DNA of 64,000 bases from Streptococcus timonensis (GCF_900095845.1 NZ_FMIX01000004.1:441501-505500); one strand, 5' to 3'; positions 8,589 to 18,573 are shown, counted from the first letter of the stretch. Made by a program: numbers and translations. Notes: generated from the sequence alone by a model not told the origin.

Positions 8589-9893
8589 ATGAACTTTCCA
8601 GAAGGATTTGTAAAAAAATATGAAGAAATACTTGGAGATGAGGCAAGAGCTTTTCTTGCCTCTTTTGATGATGATGCAGTTTCCGCCTTTCGTATCAATC
8701 CCTTAAAAGAAGCTCAAGGCACTTTCTCTGCCCCTATTCCTAACACACCTTGGGGCTACTATGGAAAAGTATCTGGGAAATCTCCTGAACATGTGACAGG
8801 CTTGGTTTATTCTCAGGAGCCAGCTGCTCAAATGGTAGCTCAGGTAGCCCAGCCATGTCCTAGAATGAAAGTATTAGATCTGGCAGCAGCGCCGGGCGGC
8901 AAATCAACTCAATTAGCTGCTTACTTAGCAGGTGATGGTATTTTAGTTTCTAACGAAATTTCAAACAAGCGCGCCAAAATCTTAGTGGAAAATATGGAAC
9001 GCTTTGGTGCAACTAATGTCGTTGTGACCAATGAATCTGCAGAACGTTTAGCCAAGGTCTTTAAAGGTTATTTTGACCTGATTGTTCTAGATGCACCTTG
9101 CTCAGGAGAAGGGATGTTTCGTAAACAACCTGACGCTATGGATTATTGGAGTGTCGATTATCCTAGTCAGTGCGCTAGTTTACAACGTGAGATTTTAGAA
9201 GATGCAGTTACAATGTTGGCTGAAGGAGGTCAACTTGTCTATTCTACTTGTACTTGGGCTCCAGAAGAAAACGAAGAAATCATTAACTGGCTCATAGGTA
9301 ACTACGATTTTGAATTGATTCCAATCCAACACATCAATGGAATGACTCCTGGGATTGACTTACCTGAAACAGCTCGGATGTACCCTCATCTCTTTAAGGG
9401 AGAAGGTCAGTTTGTTGCTCATCTTCAGTTTAAGGGACAAAATAAGACTGGGAAGTTCAAGCCTTCGAAGACGAATCTCAGTCGTGAACAGTTGAGTTTG
9501 TGGCAAGATTTTGAGAAAAATCATTTAAAAGAAAAACTGACCGGTGTCCTACAAGTTTTTGGTGACCAACTATATATTTTGCCAAGCGAATTACCAGACT
9601 TGAGTAAGCTCAAAATCGCTCGTAATGGACTTCATCTAGGAACTTTCAAGAAGAAGCGCTTTGAACCTAGCTTTGCTCTTGGTTTAGCTTTAAAACCAAG
9701 TCAAGTTAAGCAGTCCGTTGTTATCAGTCAAGAAGACTTTGTCAAATATGTGGCTGGTGAAACGATTCAGCTAGGTGAAAGTCTACAAAATGGCTGGTAT
9801 CAAGTCCTAGTTCAAGGAAATGGTTTAGGATTTGCTAAAGTAACTGGGAATACCCTGAAAAACTATTTCCCTAAGGGCTTGCGATTCAGGTAA
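8589..9893 (+). CDS. rsmF: 16S rRNA m5C methyltransferase, RsmF/NOL1-NOP2-Sun family
   Basis: 434 residues. SAM-binding LDLAAAPGGKSTQ (about 96) and the two catalytic cysteine motifs, DAPCSGEGMF (about 170) and STCTWAPEEN (about 217), are present, followed by a C-terminal PUA-like RNA-binding region. It methylates cytosine in 16S rRNA (or tRNA in relatives). Starts immediately after the phosphatase stop. Confidence in family is high, exact target base lower. Confidence 0.92.
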   Translation: MNFPEGFVKKYEEILGDEARAFLASFDDDAVSAFRINPLKEAQGTFSAPIPNTPWGYYGKVSGKSPEHVTGLVYSQEPAAQMVAQVAQPCPRMKVLDLAAAPGGKSTQLAAYLAGDGILVSNEISNKRAKILVENMERFGATNVVVTNESAERLAKVFKGYFDLIVLDAPCSGEGMFRKQPDAMDYWSVDYPSQCASLQREILEDAVTMLAEGGQLVYSTCTWAPEENEEIINWLIGNYDFELIPIQHINGMTPGIDLPETARMYPHLFKGEGQFVAHLQFKGQNKTGKFKPSKTNLSREQLSLWQDFEKNHLKEKLTGVLQVFGDQLYILPSELPDLSKLKIARNGLHLGTFKKKRFEPSFALGLALKPSQVKQSVVISQEDFVKYVAGETIQLGESLQNGWYQVLVQGNGLGFAKVTGNTLKNYFPKGLRFR

Positions 9894-9898
9894 AAAAC

Positions 9899-9927
9899 TA
9901 GTCAAAGCTAGTATTCTATGTTATAGT
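9899..9927 (+). promoter_or_regulatory. pst operon promoter
   Basis: TAGTCA at 9899-9904, 17-bp spacer, then TATAGT at 9922-9927 with an extended TG at 9919-9920. A PhoB/PnpR operator is likely nearby but I could not define one. Confidence 0.65.
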
Positions 9928-10009
9928 GGAAGTAAGGATGATTTTGTAAAATACATGAAAATATTCAAATCTTCCAATCTATTCACCATTATTTTCAAGG
10001 AGACAAATA

Positions 10010-10888
10010 GTGAAAAAAAGAAAAAAGCTTGCCCTATCTCTTGCAACTCTTTTGCTTGCTGGGTCGCTAGCGGGATGCGCTAGTTGGATTGATCGTGGGG
10101 AGTCTATGACTGCTGTTGGGTCAACTGCCCTCCAACCTCTAGTTGAAGCTGCCGCAGATGAGTTTGGCTCAAGAAATATCGGAAAAACAGTCAATGTTCA
10201 AGGAGGTGGTTCTGGTACGGGTCTGTCTCAAGTTCAATCAGGAGCAGTAGATGTCGGAAACTCAGATGTATTTGCCGAGGAAAAAGACGGGATCGATGCC
10301 TCTGCCTTAGTTGACCACAAGGTAGCTGTTGCGGGTATAGCTGTTATCATCAACAAAGAAGTAGATGTTGATAATCTTACGACAGAACAACTTCGCAAAA
10401 TTTTTACAGGTGAAATTACCAACTGGAAGGAAGTTGGTGGTAAGGATTTAGCTATTTCTATTATCAACCGTGCTGCTAGCTCAGGTTCTCGTGCTACCTT
10501 TGACAGCGTGATTATGGATGGAAAATCAGCAATACAAAGTCAGGAACAGGATTCAAACGGTATGGTTAAATCAATTGTTTCTCAAACACCGGGTGCTATT
10601 TCTTACCTAGCCTTCGCCTATGTTGATGACTCAGTAGCGACTATCAAACTCAATGGTTATGAGCCAATCTCAGAAAACGTTACAACCAACAATTGGCCCT
10701 TGTGGTCTTATGAACATATGTATACACTTGGTGAGCCAAATGAATTGGTTGCCGAATTCCTAAACTTTGTCCTTTCAGACGAAGCGCAGAATGGAATTGT
10801 TAAAGGAATGGGCTATATTTCTGTTAAGGAAATGAAGGTCGAAAAAGATGCTGTAGGTACTGTGACAGCGCTAGAAGGGAGCCAATAA
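10010..10888 (+). CDS. pstS: Phosphate ABC transporter substrate-binding lipoprotein
   Basis: 292 residues. Lipoprotein signal with lipobox LAGC (Cys about 23) after [17 protein letters not shown]. The binding domain begins [14 protein letters not shown], with the phosphate-contact motif [11 protein letters not shown] (about 64) and ASSGSR (about 156). It captures orthophosphate outside the membrane and hands it to PstCA. GTG start at 10010 follows AAGGAG. First gene of a six-gene operon; its stop overlaps the pstC start by 1 bp. Confidence 0.96.
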   Translation: MKKRKKLALSLATLLLAGSLAGCASWIDRGESMTAVGSTALQPLVEAAADEFGSRNIGKTVNVQGGGSGTGLSQVQSGAVDVGNSDVFAEEKDGIDASALVDHKVAVAGIAVIINKEVDVDNLTTEQLRKIFTGEITNWKEVGGKDLAISIINRAASSGSRATFDSVIMDGKSAIQSQEQDSNGMVKSIVSQTPGAISYLAFAYVDDSVATIKLNGYEPISENVTTNNWPLWSYEHMYTLGEPNELVAEFLNFVLSDEAQNGIVKGMGYISVKEMKVEKDAVGTVTALEGSQ

Positions 10889-11805
10889 TGAATCAAGAAG
10901 AATTATCAAAAAAATTGCTCTCTCCTTCAAAAAATTCTCGTCTTGAGAAATTAGGAAAAGGACTAACCTTTGCCTGCCTATCTTTGATTGTTATCATTGT
11001 TGCAATGATTTTGATCTTTGTAGCCCAAAAAGGCTTGTCAACCTTCTTTGTTAATGGTGTGAATATCTTTGATTTTCTTTTTGGTGCAACTTGGAATCCG
11101 TCTGGTAAACAATTTGGTGCCCTTCCAATGATTTTAGGATCCTTTATTGTTACCATCCTGTCAGCTCTTATTGCAACACCATTTGCCATTGGTGCAGCAG
11201 TCTTTATGACAGAGGTGTCTCCAAAAGGAGCCAAGATTCTGCAACCGGCTATCGAACTCCTAGTTGGGATTCCTTCAGTAGTTTATGGATTTATCGGATT
11301 GCAGGTCGTCGTACCATTTGTACGTAGTGTCTTTGGTGGAACAGGGTTTGGAATCTTGTCAGGAATTTTTGTTCTTTTCGTTATGATCTTGCCAACTGTT
11401 ACCTTCATGACTACAGATAGCCTACGTGCCGTGCCTCGTCACTATCGTGAAGCTAGTTTGGCTATGGGAGCAACTCGCTGGCAAACTATCTGGCGTGTAA
11501 CCTTGAAGGCTGCTCGTTCAGGTATTTTTACGGCAGTAGTTTTCGGAATGGCTCGTGCCTTTGGTGAGGCCCTTGCGATTCAAATGGTTGTCGGTAACTC
11601 AGCAGTTATCCCAACTTCATTGACGACACCAGCAGCGACTCTGACATCCGTTTTGACCATGGGAATCGGAAATACTGTCATGGGAACAGTTGATAATAAT
11701 GTTCTTTGGTCACTGGCCTTAGTATTGCTTTTGATGAGTCTGGCCTTTAACAGTGTTATTAAATTGATTACAAAAGAGAGAGGAACGAAAAACTATGCAC
11801 GCTAA
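10888..11805 (+). CDS. pstC: Phosphate ABC transporter permease PstC
   Basis: 305 residues, six predicted membrane segments, BPD transport fold. The EAA-type loop REASLAMGATRWQTIWRV (about 189) is the docking site for PstB. With PstA it forms the phosphate channel. Overlaps pstA by 11 bp. Confidence 0.95.
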   Translation: MNQEELSKKLLSPSKNSRLEKLGKGLTFACLSLIVIIVAMILIFVAQKGLSTFFVNGVNIFDFLFGATWNPSGKQFGALPMILGSFIVTILSALIATPFAIGAAVFMTEVSPKGAKILQPAIELLVGIPSVVYGFIGLQVVVPFVRSVFGGTGFGILSGIFVLFVMILPTVTFMTTDSLRAVPRHYREASLAMGATRWQTIWRVTLKAARSGIFTAVVFGMARAFGEALAIQMVVGNSAVIPTSLTTPAATLTSVLTMGIGNTVMGTVDNNVLWSLALVLLLMSLAFNSVIKLITKERGTKNYAR

Positions 11806-12679
11806 GAAATTAGATAAACTTGCAACAGCTGTCCTCTACACCATCGCAGGAATCATTGTGACCATTCTAGCTTCCTTGATTCTTTATATCTTGGTTCGAG
11901 GCTTACCTCATGTTTCTTGGTCATTCTTGACAGGAAAATCATCCTCATATCAAGCAGGTGGTGGTATTGGGATTCAGCTCTATAATTCCTTTTTCCTTTT
12001 GGTGATTACCTTATTTATCTCAGTACCTCTATCAATGGGAGCTGGAATTTTCCTAGCAGAGTATACTAAAAAAGGTCGGATTACAAATTTTGTCCGTACC
12101 TGTATTGAAATCTTGTCTTCGCTACCATCTGTCGTTGTAGGACTCTTTGGTTACCTCATCTTTGTAGTCCAGTTTGAGTATGGATTTTCGATTATTTCAG
12201 GCGCCTTGGCTTTGACCGTCTTTAACCTACCTCAGATGACTCGTAATGTTGAAGATAGTTTGAAACACGTTCACCATACGCAACGTGAAGCTGGTTTAGC
12301 ACTTGGAATCTCTCGTTGGGAAACAGTCCTTCATGTCGTGATTCCTGAAGCTCTTCCCGGTATTGTAACGGGGATCGTGCTTGCATCAGGTCGTATCTTT
12401 GGTGAAGCTGCAGCCCTTATCTATACAGCAGGTCAATCTGCACCAGCTCTGGACTGGTCTAACTGGAATGTTCTCAGCGTAAGTAGTCCAATCTCAATCT
12501 TCCGTCAAGCAGAAACCTTGGCTGTTCATATCTGGAAAGTCAACAGTGAAGGAACTATTCCTGATGGAACTTTAGTTTCAGCAGGTTCTGCAGCGGTGCT
12601 CCTCATCTTTATCTTGATCTTTAACTTCGGAGCACGTAAACTCGGAAGCTATCTACATAAGAAATTAACCGCTGCCTAA
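11795..12679 (+). CDS. pstA: Phosphate ABC transporter permease PstA
   Basis: 294 residues with six predicted membrane segments and the EAA loop REAGLALGISRWETVLHV (about 165), which contacts PstB. Partner of PstC in the channel. Start overlaps the pstC end; pstB follows after 10 bp with GGAG upstream. Confidence 0.95.
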   Translation: MHAKKLDKLATAVLYTIAGIIVTILASLILYILVRGLPHVSWSFLTGKSSSYQAGGGIGIQLYNSFFLLVITLFISVPLSMGAGIFLAEYTKKGRITNFVRTCIEILSSLPSVVVGLFGYLIFVVQFEYGFSIISGALALTVFNLPQMTRNVEDSLKHVHHTQREAGLALGISRWETVLHVVIPEALPGIVTGIVLASGRIFGEAAALIYTAGQSAPALDWSNWNVLSVSSPISIFRQAETLAVHIWKVNSEGTIPDGTLVSAGSAAVLLIFILIFNFGARKLGSYLHKKLTAA

Positions 12680-12689
12680 AGGAGAAGCC

Positions 12690-13493
12690 ATGTCAAAATA
12701 TAATTGGGATGAAAGGCATATCATTACTTTTCCAGAAGAAAAAGTGGCCCTCTCTACTAAGGATTTACATGTTTACTACGGTAAGAATGAATCCATCAAG
12801 GGCGTGGATATGCAATTCGAAAAAAATAAAATTACAGCCTTGATCGGACCGTCAGGTTCTGGGAAATCAACCTACCTACGCAGTCTCAACCGTATGAATG
12901 ATACCATTGATATTGCTAAGGTTACAGGCCAAATCCTCTATCAAGGAATTGACGTTAACCGTCCTGAAATCAATGTTTATGAAATGCGTAAACATATCGG
13001 AATGGTTTTCCAACGTCCAAATCCATTTGCTAAATCAATCTACCGCAACATCACCTTTGCACATGAACGTGCAGGAGTTAAGGACAAGAAAGTTCTTGAT
13101 GAAATTGTAGAAACCTCACTTCGCCAGGCTGCCCTCTGGGATCAGGTCAAAGACGACCTTCATAAGTCAGCCTTGACGCTTTCAGGTGGTCAACAGCAAC
13201 GTCTCTGTATCGCTCGAGCTATTTCTGTAAAACCAGACATCCTCTTAATGGATGAGCCGGCATCAGCCTTGGACCCTATTGCGACAGCCCAGCTTGAAGA
13301 AACCATGTTGGAGTTGAAGAAGGACTTTACCATCATCATCGTGACCCATAGCATGCAACAGGCTGCGCGTGCAAGTGACTATACTGGATTTTTCTACTTA
13401 GGTGATTTAATTGAGTACGATAAAACGTCAAACATTTTCCAAAATGCGAAGCTACAGTCTACCAATGACTATGTAACTGGACACTTTGGATAG
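12690..13493 (+). CDS. pstB: Phosphate ABC transporter ATPase PstB (first copy)
   Basis: 267 residues. Complete ABC ATPase: Walker A GPSGSGKS (53-60), Q-loop MVFQRP, signature LSGGQQQR, Walker B ILLMDEPASALDP, and switch histidine in IVTHSMQQ. An N-terminal extension of about 20 residues (MSKYNWDERHIITFPEE) precedes the core. Powers phosphate import. A second, diverged copy follows directly, so the working ATPase is probably a heterodimer (inference). Confidence 0.95.
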   Translation: MSKYNWDERHIITFPEEKVALSTKDLHVYYGKNESIKGVDMQFEKNKITALIGPSGSGKSTYLRSLNRMNDTIDIAKVTGQILYQGIDVNRPEINVYEMRKHIGMVFQRPNPFAKSIYRNITFAHERAGVKDKKVLDEIVETSLRQAALWDQVKDDLHKSALTLSGGQQQRLCIARAISVKPDILLMDEPASALDPIATAQLEETMLELKKDFTIIIVTHSMQQAARASDYTGFFYLGDLIEYDKTSNIFQNAKLQSTNDYVTGHFG

Positions 13494-13505
13494 AAAGGAA
13501 ACAGT

Positions 13506-14264
13506 ATGACAGAACCGATTTTACAGGTCAAAGACCTGTCTGTTTATTACAATAAAAAGAAGGCTTTGAATGGTGTTTCCTTATCTTTCCAACCCAAGGA
13601 AATTACAGCTCTTATAGGTCCATCAGGATCAGGAAAATCAACCCTGCTCAAGGCTATCAATCGTATGGGAGATTTAAATCCAGAGGTGACCACTACTGGT
13701 TCAGTGGTTTATAATGGTCACAATATTTATAGCCCACGTACCGATACGGTTGAATTACGTAAGGAAATCGGAATGGTTTTCCAACAACCTAATCCATTCC
13801 CAATGTCCATCTACGAAAATGTTGTTTATGGACTAAGGATTAATGGAGAGAAAGACAAGCAAGTCTTGGATGAAGCTGTAGAGAAAGCTTTGCAAGGTGC
13901 TTCTATCTGGGATGAGGTCAAGGACCGCTTGCATGATTCTGCAATTGGTCTGTCTGGTGGACAGCAGCAACGTGTCTGTGTCGCCCGTGTTTTGGCAACT
14001 AGTCCAAAGATTATTCTCTTGGATGAGCCAACCTCAGCTTTAGATCCTATCTCTGCTGGGAAAATCGAAGAAACCCTATATAGTCTCAAGGACAAGTACA
14101 CCATGCTATTGGTTACTCGTTCCATGCAACAAGCATCTCGAATCTCTGATAAAACAGGCTTTTTCCTCAATGGAGATTTGATTGAATTTAACGATACCAA
14201 GGAAATGTTCCTCTACCCTCAACATAAGGAAACTGAGGACTATATTTCAGGTAAATTTGGATAA
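13506..14264 (+). CDS. pstB: Phosphate ABC transporter ATPase PstB (second copy)
   Basis: 252 residues. Walker A GPSGSGKS (38-45), signature LSGGQQQR and Walker [14 protein letters not shown] are intact. The switch (H-loop) position reads LLVTRSMQQ, with Arg in place of the usual His seen in the first copy, so one of the two composite ATP sites may be slow or non-hydrolytic (inference). Twelve bp after the first copy; phoU follows 11 bp later. Confidence 0.94.
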   Translation: MTEPILQVKDLSVYYNKKKALNGVSLSFQPKEITALIGPSGSGKSTLLKAINRMGDLNPEVTTTGSVVYNGHNIYSPRTDTVELRKEIGMVFQQPNPFPMSIYENVVYGLRINGEKDKQVLDEAVEKALQGASIWDEVKDRLHDSAIGLSGGQQQRVCVARVLATSPKIILLDEPTSALDPISAGKIEETLYSLKDKYTMLLVTRSMQQASRISDKTGFFLNGDLIEFNDTKEMFLYPQHKETEDYISGKFG

Positions 14265-14275
14265 GGAGAGAAAAG

Positions 14276-14929
14276 ATGTTACGATCTCAATTTGAAGAAG
14301 ATTTAGAGAAATTGCACAACCAATTCTACGCTATGGGACAAGAAGTTCTTTCCCAAATCAATCGTACAGTACGTGCCTTTGTCACCCATGACCGTGACTT
14401 AGCAAAGGAAGTTATCGAAAAAGACGCAGATGTCAATGAATATGAATTGAAACTTGAAAAGAAATCATTTGAAATTATTGCCCTTCAACAGCCAGTTTCA
14501 CAAGACCTGCGTACAGTTTTAACCGTTCTAAAAGCTGTTTCTGACTTGGAGCGTATGGGAGACCACGCTGTATCTATCGCTGAAGCAACTATTCGTATGA
14601 AGGGTGAAGAACGTATCCCAGAAGTAGAAGAAGAAATTAAAAACATGGGACGTGATGTGAAAGATTTTGTAGAAACAACACTTGAACTCTACCTTAACGG
14701 ATCAGTTGATAAGGCCTATGAAGTTGCTTCATTAGATGAAAAAATTAACCAATACTTTGAGCACATCCGGGATCTTGCTACTTTAGAAATCAAGAAAAAC
14801 CCAGAAGCTATCATTACAGGTCGTGAATACTTCCAAGTAATTTCTTACTTGGAGCGTATCGGAGACTATGCTAAAAATATCTGTGAATGGGTCGTTTACT
14901 TTGAAACAGGTAAGATTGTAGAATTGTAA
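14276..14929 (+). CDS. phoU: Phosphate signalling complex protein PhoU
   Basis: 217 residues, two three-helix repeats with the metal-binding type motifs EYELKLEKKSFEII (about 60-75) and ERMGDHAVSIAE (about 94), the second repeat showing ERIGDYAKNICEW (about 195). PhoU links PstSCAB to the phosphate-sensing kinase and restrains uptake. Last gene of the pst operon; a hairpin follows at 14956-14987. Confidence 0.95.
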   Translation: MLRSQFEEDLEKLHNQFYAMGQEVLSQINRTVRAFVTHDRDLAKEVIEKDADVNEYELKLEKKSFEIIALQQPVSQDLRTVLTVLKAVSDLERMGDHAVSIAEATIRMKGEERIPEVEEEIKNMGRDVKDFVETTLELYLNGSVDKAYEVASLDEKINQYFEHIRDLATLEIKKNPEAIITGREYFQVISYLERIGDYAKNICEWVVYFETGKIVEL

Positions 14930-14955
14930 AATATTTAGATGATAAAAATTATTGT

Positions 14956-14987
14956 GAAAGCTTACTTTTTAATATAGTAAGCTTTCA
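14956..14987 (+). terminator. Hairpin after phoU
   Basis: GAAAGCTTACT pairs with AGTAAGCTTTC, an 11-bp perfect stem. The T-run is poor on the + side, so termination efficiency is uncertain. Confidence 0.6.
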
Positions 14988-15021
14988 TTGTATCGATAGT
15001 TTACTTTGTCAGAGGTGAATA

Positions 15022-15489
15022 ATGAACTATATACAGAGTATAAGAAAAAAAGTTGGAAAAGATAAAATTATTTTAAATTTTACGTGTGGAATTTTAAGTC
15101 AATCAGGAAAAATATTATTACAAAAACGAGCAGACAAAGGAACTTGGGGTTTACCAGGTGGTGCTATTGAATTAGGTGAATCGGCTGTAGAAGCATTAGA
15201 GCGAGAGTTTTATGAAGAAACTGGAGTGAAAGTGACAGTGGAAAAAATCTTAAATGTTTATACAAAATATTCAGATAGTTATCCAAATGGTGATGAGGCA
15301 CAAGTTATTACAATGTTGTATTTAGTTACATCTGAAACTTCGATCTCTACAAATGTTTTTACGAGTGACGAAACTTTAGAATTAGGGTTGTTTGATCACA
15401 GGGACATACAAAATATCACAATTGTAAACCAGCAACATCAAGATATGATAAATGATTTTTTTGAAAATAAGTACCCAATAGATAGATAA
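15022..15489 (+). CDS. NUDIX hydrolase
   Basis: 155 residues. A complete Nudix box, G-x5-E-x7-RE-x2-EE-x-GV, is visible in GAIELGESAVEALEREFYEE (about 51-70) followed by TGV. Such enzymes clean or regulate nucleoside diphosphate derivatives; the substrate is unknown. The gene is more AT-rich than its neighbours and sits alone between phoU and an ABC-type binding protein, which would fit a variable locus (inference). AGAGGTG precedes the ATG. Confidence 0.9.
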   Translation: MNYIQSIRKKVGKDKIILNFTCGILSQSGKILLQKRADKGTWGLPGGAIELGESAVEALEREFYEETGVKVTVEKILNVYTKYSDSYPNGDEAQVITMLYLVTSETSISTNVFTSDETLELGLFDHRDIQNITIVNQQHQDMINDFFENKYPIDR

Positions 15490-15547
15490 AATAAGCATTG
15501 AATTTCTTTATTTTGTAAATATATTTTATGAAAATGTAAGAAAAATA

Positions 15548-15576
15548 TTGACAAGTATTTTCGGATAGATTATAAT
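15548..15576 (+). promoter_or_regulatory. Consensus promoter of amino-acid-binding lipoprotein
   Basis: TTGACA (15548-15553), exactly 17 bp, TATAAT (15571-15576). The strongest promoter match in the window. Confidence 0.9.
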
Positions 15577-15608
15577 TATACAAAAATACGAGAAAAAGGT
15601 GTTTATTT

Positions 15609-16421
15609 ATGTATAAGAAATGGTTTTTACTAATTTCGACTTTGATAGCAAGTTTCTTCTTAGTGGCTTGTCAATCTTCTAGTTCCAACTCCCAATCTGC
15701 TCTCCAAACTATAAAGCAAAAAGGAAAATTAGTAGTAGCAACTAGCCCTGACTATGCTCCCTTTGAGTTTCAAGCCCTGTTAGATGGAAGAAACCAAGTT
15801 GTTGGAGCAGATATTGATATGGCTCAAGCAATTGCGGATGAACTTGGTGTAAAACTAGTAATCTCGACTATGAGTTTTGATAATGTCTTGACCAGTCTTC
15901 ATACTGGTAAGGCTGATTTGGCTATTGCAGGTATTAGCGCTACCGATGAAAGAAAGGAAGTCTTTGACTTTTCAATTCCTTACTACGAAAATAAGGCAAG
16001 TTTTCTTATTAGAAAAGGAGATTTAGATAAATACAAGGATCTGAATTCTTTAGCAAGTGCCAATATTGCTGCCCAAAAAGGAACTGTTCCTGAATCTATG
16101 GTCAAAGAACAACTCCCAGAGGCCAAATTGGTATCTTTAAGTAATATGGGTGAAGCAGTCAACGAACTCCAATCTGGAAAAGTCGATGCAGTTCACATGG
16201 ATGAACCAGTAGCCCTTAGTTATGCAACAAAAAACTCAGACTTACAAGTAGCAAATGTGTCTTTAACCATGAATGAGGGGGAGGCCAATGCAGTAGCGAT
16301 AAGGAAAGGGAATGAAGACTTAAAACAGGTTGTCGATAAGGTCATCCAAAAACTAAAAGATGAAGGAACCTATCAAACTTATCTTGAAAAAGCTGCTAAA
16401 TTAACAGAAGTAGAACAATAA
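15609..16421 (+). CDS. Amino acid ABC transporter substrate-binding lipoprotein
   Basis: 270 residues. Signal peptide with lipobox LVAC (Cys about 21), a Ser-rich linker, then the SBP type 3 domain starting KGKLVVATSPDYAPFEF with GADIDMAQAIADELG and AGISATDERKEVFDFS. Members bind polar amino acids or opines. No permease or ATPase gene is adjacent, so the transporter partner must be elsewhere. Driven by a consensus promoter. Confidence 0.92.
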   Translation: MYKKWFLLISTLIASFFLVACQSSSSNSQSALQTIKQKGKLVVATSPDYAPFEFQALLDGRNQVVGADIDMAQAIADELGVKLVISTMSFDNVLTSLHTGKADLAIAGISATDERKEVFDFSIPYYENKASFLIRKGDLDKYKDLNSLASANIAAQKGTVPESMVKEQLPEAKLVSLSNMGEAVNELQSGKVDAVHMDEPVALSYATKNSDLQVANVSLTMNEGEANAVAIRKGNEDLKQVVDKVIQKLKDEGTYQTYLEKAAKLTEVEQ

Positions 16422-16424
16422 AAT

Positions 16425-16458
16425 AACAGAGTTGGACACTAGTCCAGCTCTGTTTTTA
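16425..16458. terminator. Bidirectional terminator
   Basis: AACAGAGTTGGAC pairs with GTCCAGCTCTGTT (one wobble), flanked by A and T runs. It lies between converging genes and includes the stop codon of the MocR gene. Confidence 0.85.
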
Positions 16459-17713
16459 AATATTTAAGAGTTGCTTGAATCAATTCAAGCGGTACTTTTA
16501 CGAATTGATATGGACAAGTTCCCAAATAGGAGGACTCAAAGAAGTCAAGATCTAGAGGACTATGTTTGAGGCTGGCAATTTTAGAATACTGTCTCAAATC
16601 AAGTAAGAGTCCATCGTGGAGAGGATAGCTTGGAAGGTTGATAGGATAGCTATTTACAAGTTTTTGAATCTGAGCTTGATTCTTTTCTTGAAGGACTAGC
16701 CTAGCTAGTCTATTTTTTTCGAATAATTGACTATCAATATAGAGAGACAAGGCCTTTTGCATAATGAGATTATTATCATAGTCAAGGATATTTTTATAGG
16801 ACACAAAGTCTTTTTTGATAGCATTTGGAAGAATGATGGCAGTTATGCGAAGAGCAGGAAAAAGGCTGGTAGAAAAGGATTTGATATAGATGACTAAACC
16901 ATTCTGGTCAAGGTAATGAAAGGTTTGCCCCATTTTAGGATCTAGGTCTCCCAGGTAGTCATCTTCGACGATATAAATCTGATACTTGGCTGCTAAGTCA
17001 AGAATAGCTCGTTTTTCTTGTTCAGAATAGGAATGCCCTAAAGGATAGTGAAACCGTGGAATGGTGTAGAAAAATTTAATATTACCTGTTTTAAAATGCT
17101 GCTCTAGTTCATTTAAATCAATCCCGTCAATCCGTCGTTCAATGGTTTGATAGGGGAGATTTTGAGCAAGCAAAAGCTGATTCATTCGATGGTAGGTTGG
17201 TTGCTCAACCAGAATTTCCTGTGCCTGACTTGAGAAATCTATTTGGGAGAGGATAAAGAGAGCCTGTTGTGTTCCTGATGTAAGAACCAATTGGTCTGGT
17301 TTACTGTATATAGCTTGCTCAAAGAGTAGTTTTTGAACAGACTGGCGTAACTCTTCTAACCCTTCTTGGTGTTCATAATAGTTGTAGAGGTAGTTTTCAC
17401 GACCGATTAAAGTTTCATTGACACAAAGACGAAAGTCGTCATAAGCACCCAAGTGCTCATCATTGACTAGTATTTCCAAATCTTCATGACTGCTTTGTTG
17501 TTCCAAGACATAATAGCCACTTTGTGGTTTTGAGTAGATGTACTTTTCGTATCTTAGTTCCAAAAGAGCTCTTTGGACAGTGTCTTTACTACAATGGAAG
17601 TCTTGACTGATTGAACGGATTGAGGGCAGGCGACTGCCTGTGGGAAACTTTCCTGATTCGATCCCATCTTTTAGATAGTCAACAACTTGTTCATACTTAC
17701 TTAGTTTCTTCAT
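16439..17713 (-). CDS. MocR-type GntR family regulator with aminotransferase domain
   Basis: 424 residues. N-terminal GntR winged helix (about 1-70, with GSRLPSIRSISQDFHCS), then a fold-type I aminotransferase domain; the PLP lysine is likely in YIKSFSTSLFPALR (about 270). MocR regulators sense PLP or amino acids. It is divergent from budA across a 140-bp gap and has its own promoter (17739-17767), so control of budA is possible but not shown. Confidence 0.9.
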   Translation of the reverse strand: MKKLSKYEQVVDYLKDGIESGKFPTGSRLPSIRSISQDFHCSKDTVQRALLELRYEKYIYSKPQSGYYVLEQQSSHEDLEILVNDEHLGAYDDFRLCVNETLIGRENYLYNYYEHQEGLEELRQSVQKLLFEQAIYSKPDQLVLTSGTQQALFILSQIDFSSQAQEILVEQPTYHRMNQLLLAQNLPYQTIERRIDGIDLNELEQHFKTGNIKFFYTIPRFHYPLGHSYSEQEKRAILDLAAKYQIYIVEDDYLGDLDPKMGQTFHYLDQNGLVIYIKSFSTSLFPALRITAIILPNAIKKDFVSYKNILDYDNNLIMQKALSLYIDSQLFEKNRLARLVLQEKNQAQIQKLVNSYPINLPSYPLHDGLLLDLRQYSKIASLKHSPLDLDFFESSYLGTCPYQFVKVPLELIQATLKYLKTELD

Positions 17714-17738
17714 CCATGACCTCTCTTGATTTTGTTAC

Positions 17739-17767
17739 ATTGTACCTTTTTTTAGAACGTTTGGCAA
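17739..17767 (-). promoter_or_regulatory. Promoter of the MocR gene
   Basis: On the - strand, TTGCCA (17762-17767) and TACAAT (17739-17744) are 17 bp apart. Confidence 0.7.
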
Positions 17768-17807
17768 TGTTGAGAAACAGTCACCCATTCAAATCTAAGA
17801 AAATTTA

Positions 17808-17816
17808 TGATATACT
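17808..17816 (+). promoter_or_regulatory. Extended -10 promoter of budA
   Basis: TGaTATACT lies 38 bp before the budA GTG. Confidence 0.65.
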
Positions 17817-17853
17817 TAGAAAGTAAAAACATTGGAAAGAATGGGATACTAAG

Positions 17854-18573
17854 GTGCGTGAACCAGTAAAATTATTTCAATACAATACTTTAGGAGCACT
17901 GATGGCTGGACTTTATGGAGGAAGTCTGACAGTAGGTGAATTACTTCAACATGGTGATTTAGGAATAGGTACTCTTGACTCTATAGATGGCGAGCTGATT
18001 GTCTTGGATGGAAAGGCTTATCAAGCCAAGGGGTCAGGGGAAAAACCAGAGATTGTTGAAGTCTCTCCTGATGCCTTGATTCCTTATGCGGCAGTTGTTC
18101 CCCATCAGGCTGAAGTTATTTTCCGCCAGCGCTTTGAAATGACTGACCAGGAATTAGAAGAAAGAATTGAGTCCTATTATGATGGGGAAAATCTATTTCG
18201 TTCCATCAAGATTCATGGGGATTTCAAGCATATGCATGTACGTATGATTCCCAAGTCAACATCTGAAAGAAAGTTTGCAGAGGTTGCGACTCATCAACCA
18301 GAGTATCGTCGTGAAAATGTGTCTGGAACTATTGTTGGCTTCTGGACCCCAGAAATTTTTCATGGGGTTAGTGTCGCAGGTTACCATTTGCACTTCATTT
18401 CCGATGACCTAACATTTGGTGGTCATGTGATGGACTTTGTCATCGAGGAAGGGATTGTAGAATTAGGAGCTGTTGATCAATTAGATCAACGTTTCCCAGT
18501 TCAAGATCGTAAGTATCTTTTTGCAAAGTTCGATGTAGATGAGATGAAAAGAGATATTGAACAGTCAGAGTAA
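17854..18573 (+). CDS. budA: Alpha-acetolactate decarboxylase
   Basis: 239 residues, family length. The zinc-ligand histidines are visible in GYHLHFISDDLTFGGHVMD (about 185-203). The enzyme converts alpha-acetolactate to acetoin, draining excess pyruvate and modulating branched-chain amino acid synthesis. The start is GTG 17854; no in-frame ATG gives a sensible N-terminus. The YhfC-type gene follows after 18 bp. Confidence 0.94.
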   Translation: MREPVKLFQYNTLGALMAGLYGGSLTVGELLQHGDLGIGTLDSIDGELIVLDGKAYQAKGSGEKPEIVEVSPDALIPYAAVVPHQAEVIFRQRFEMTDQELEERIESYYDGENLFRSIKIHGDFKHMHVRMIPKSTSERKFAEVATHQPEYRRENVSGTIVGFWTPEIFHGVSVAGYHLHFISDDLTFGGHVMDFVIEEGIVELGAVDQLDQRFPVQDRKYLFAKFDVDEMKRDIEQSE

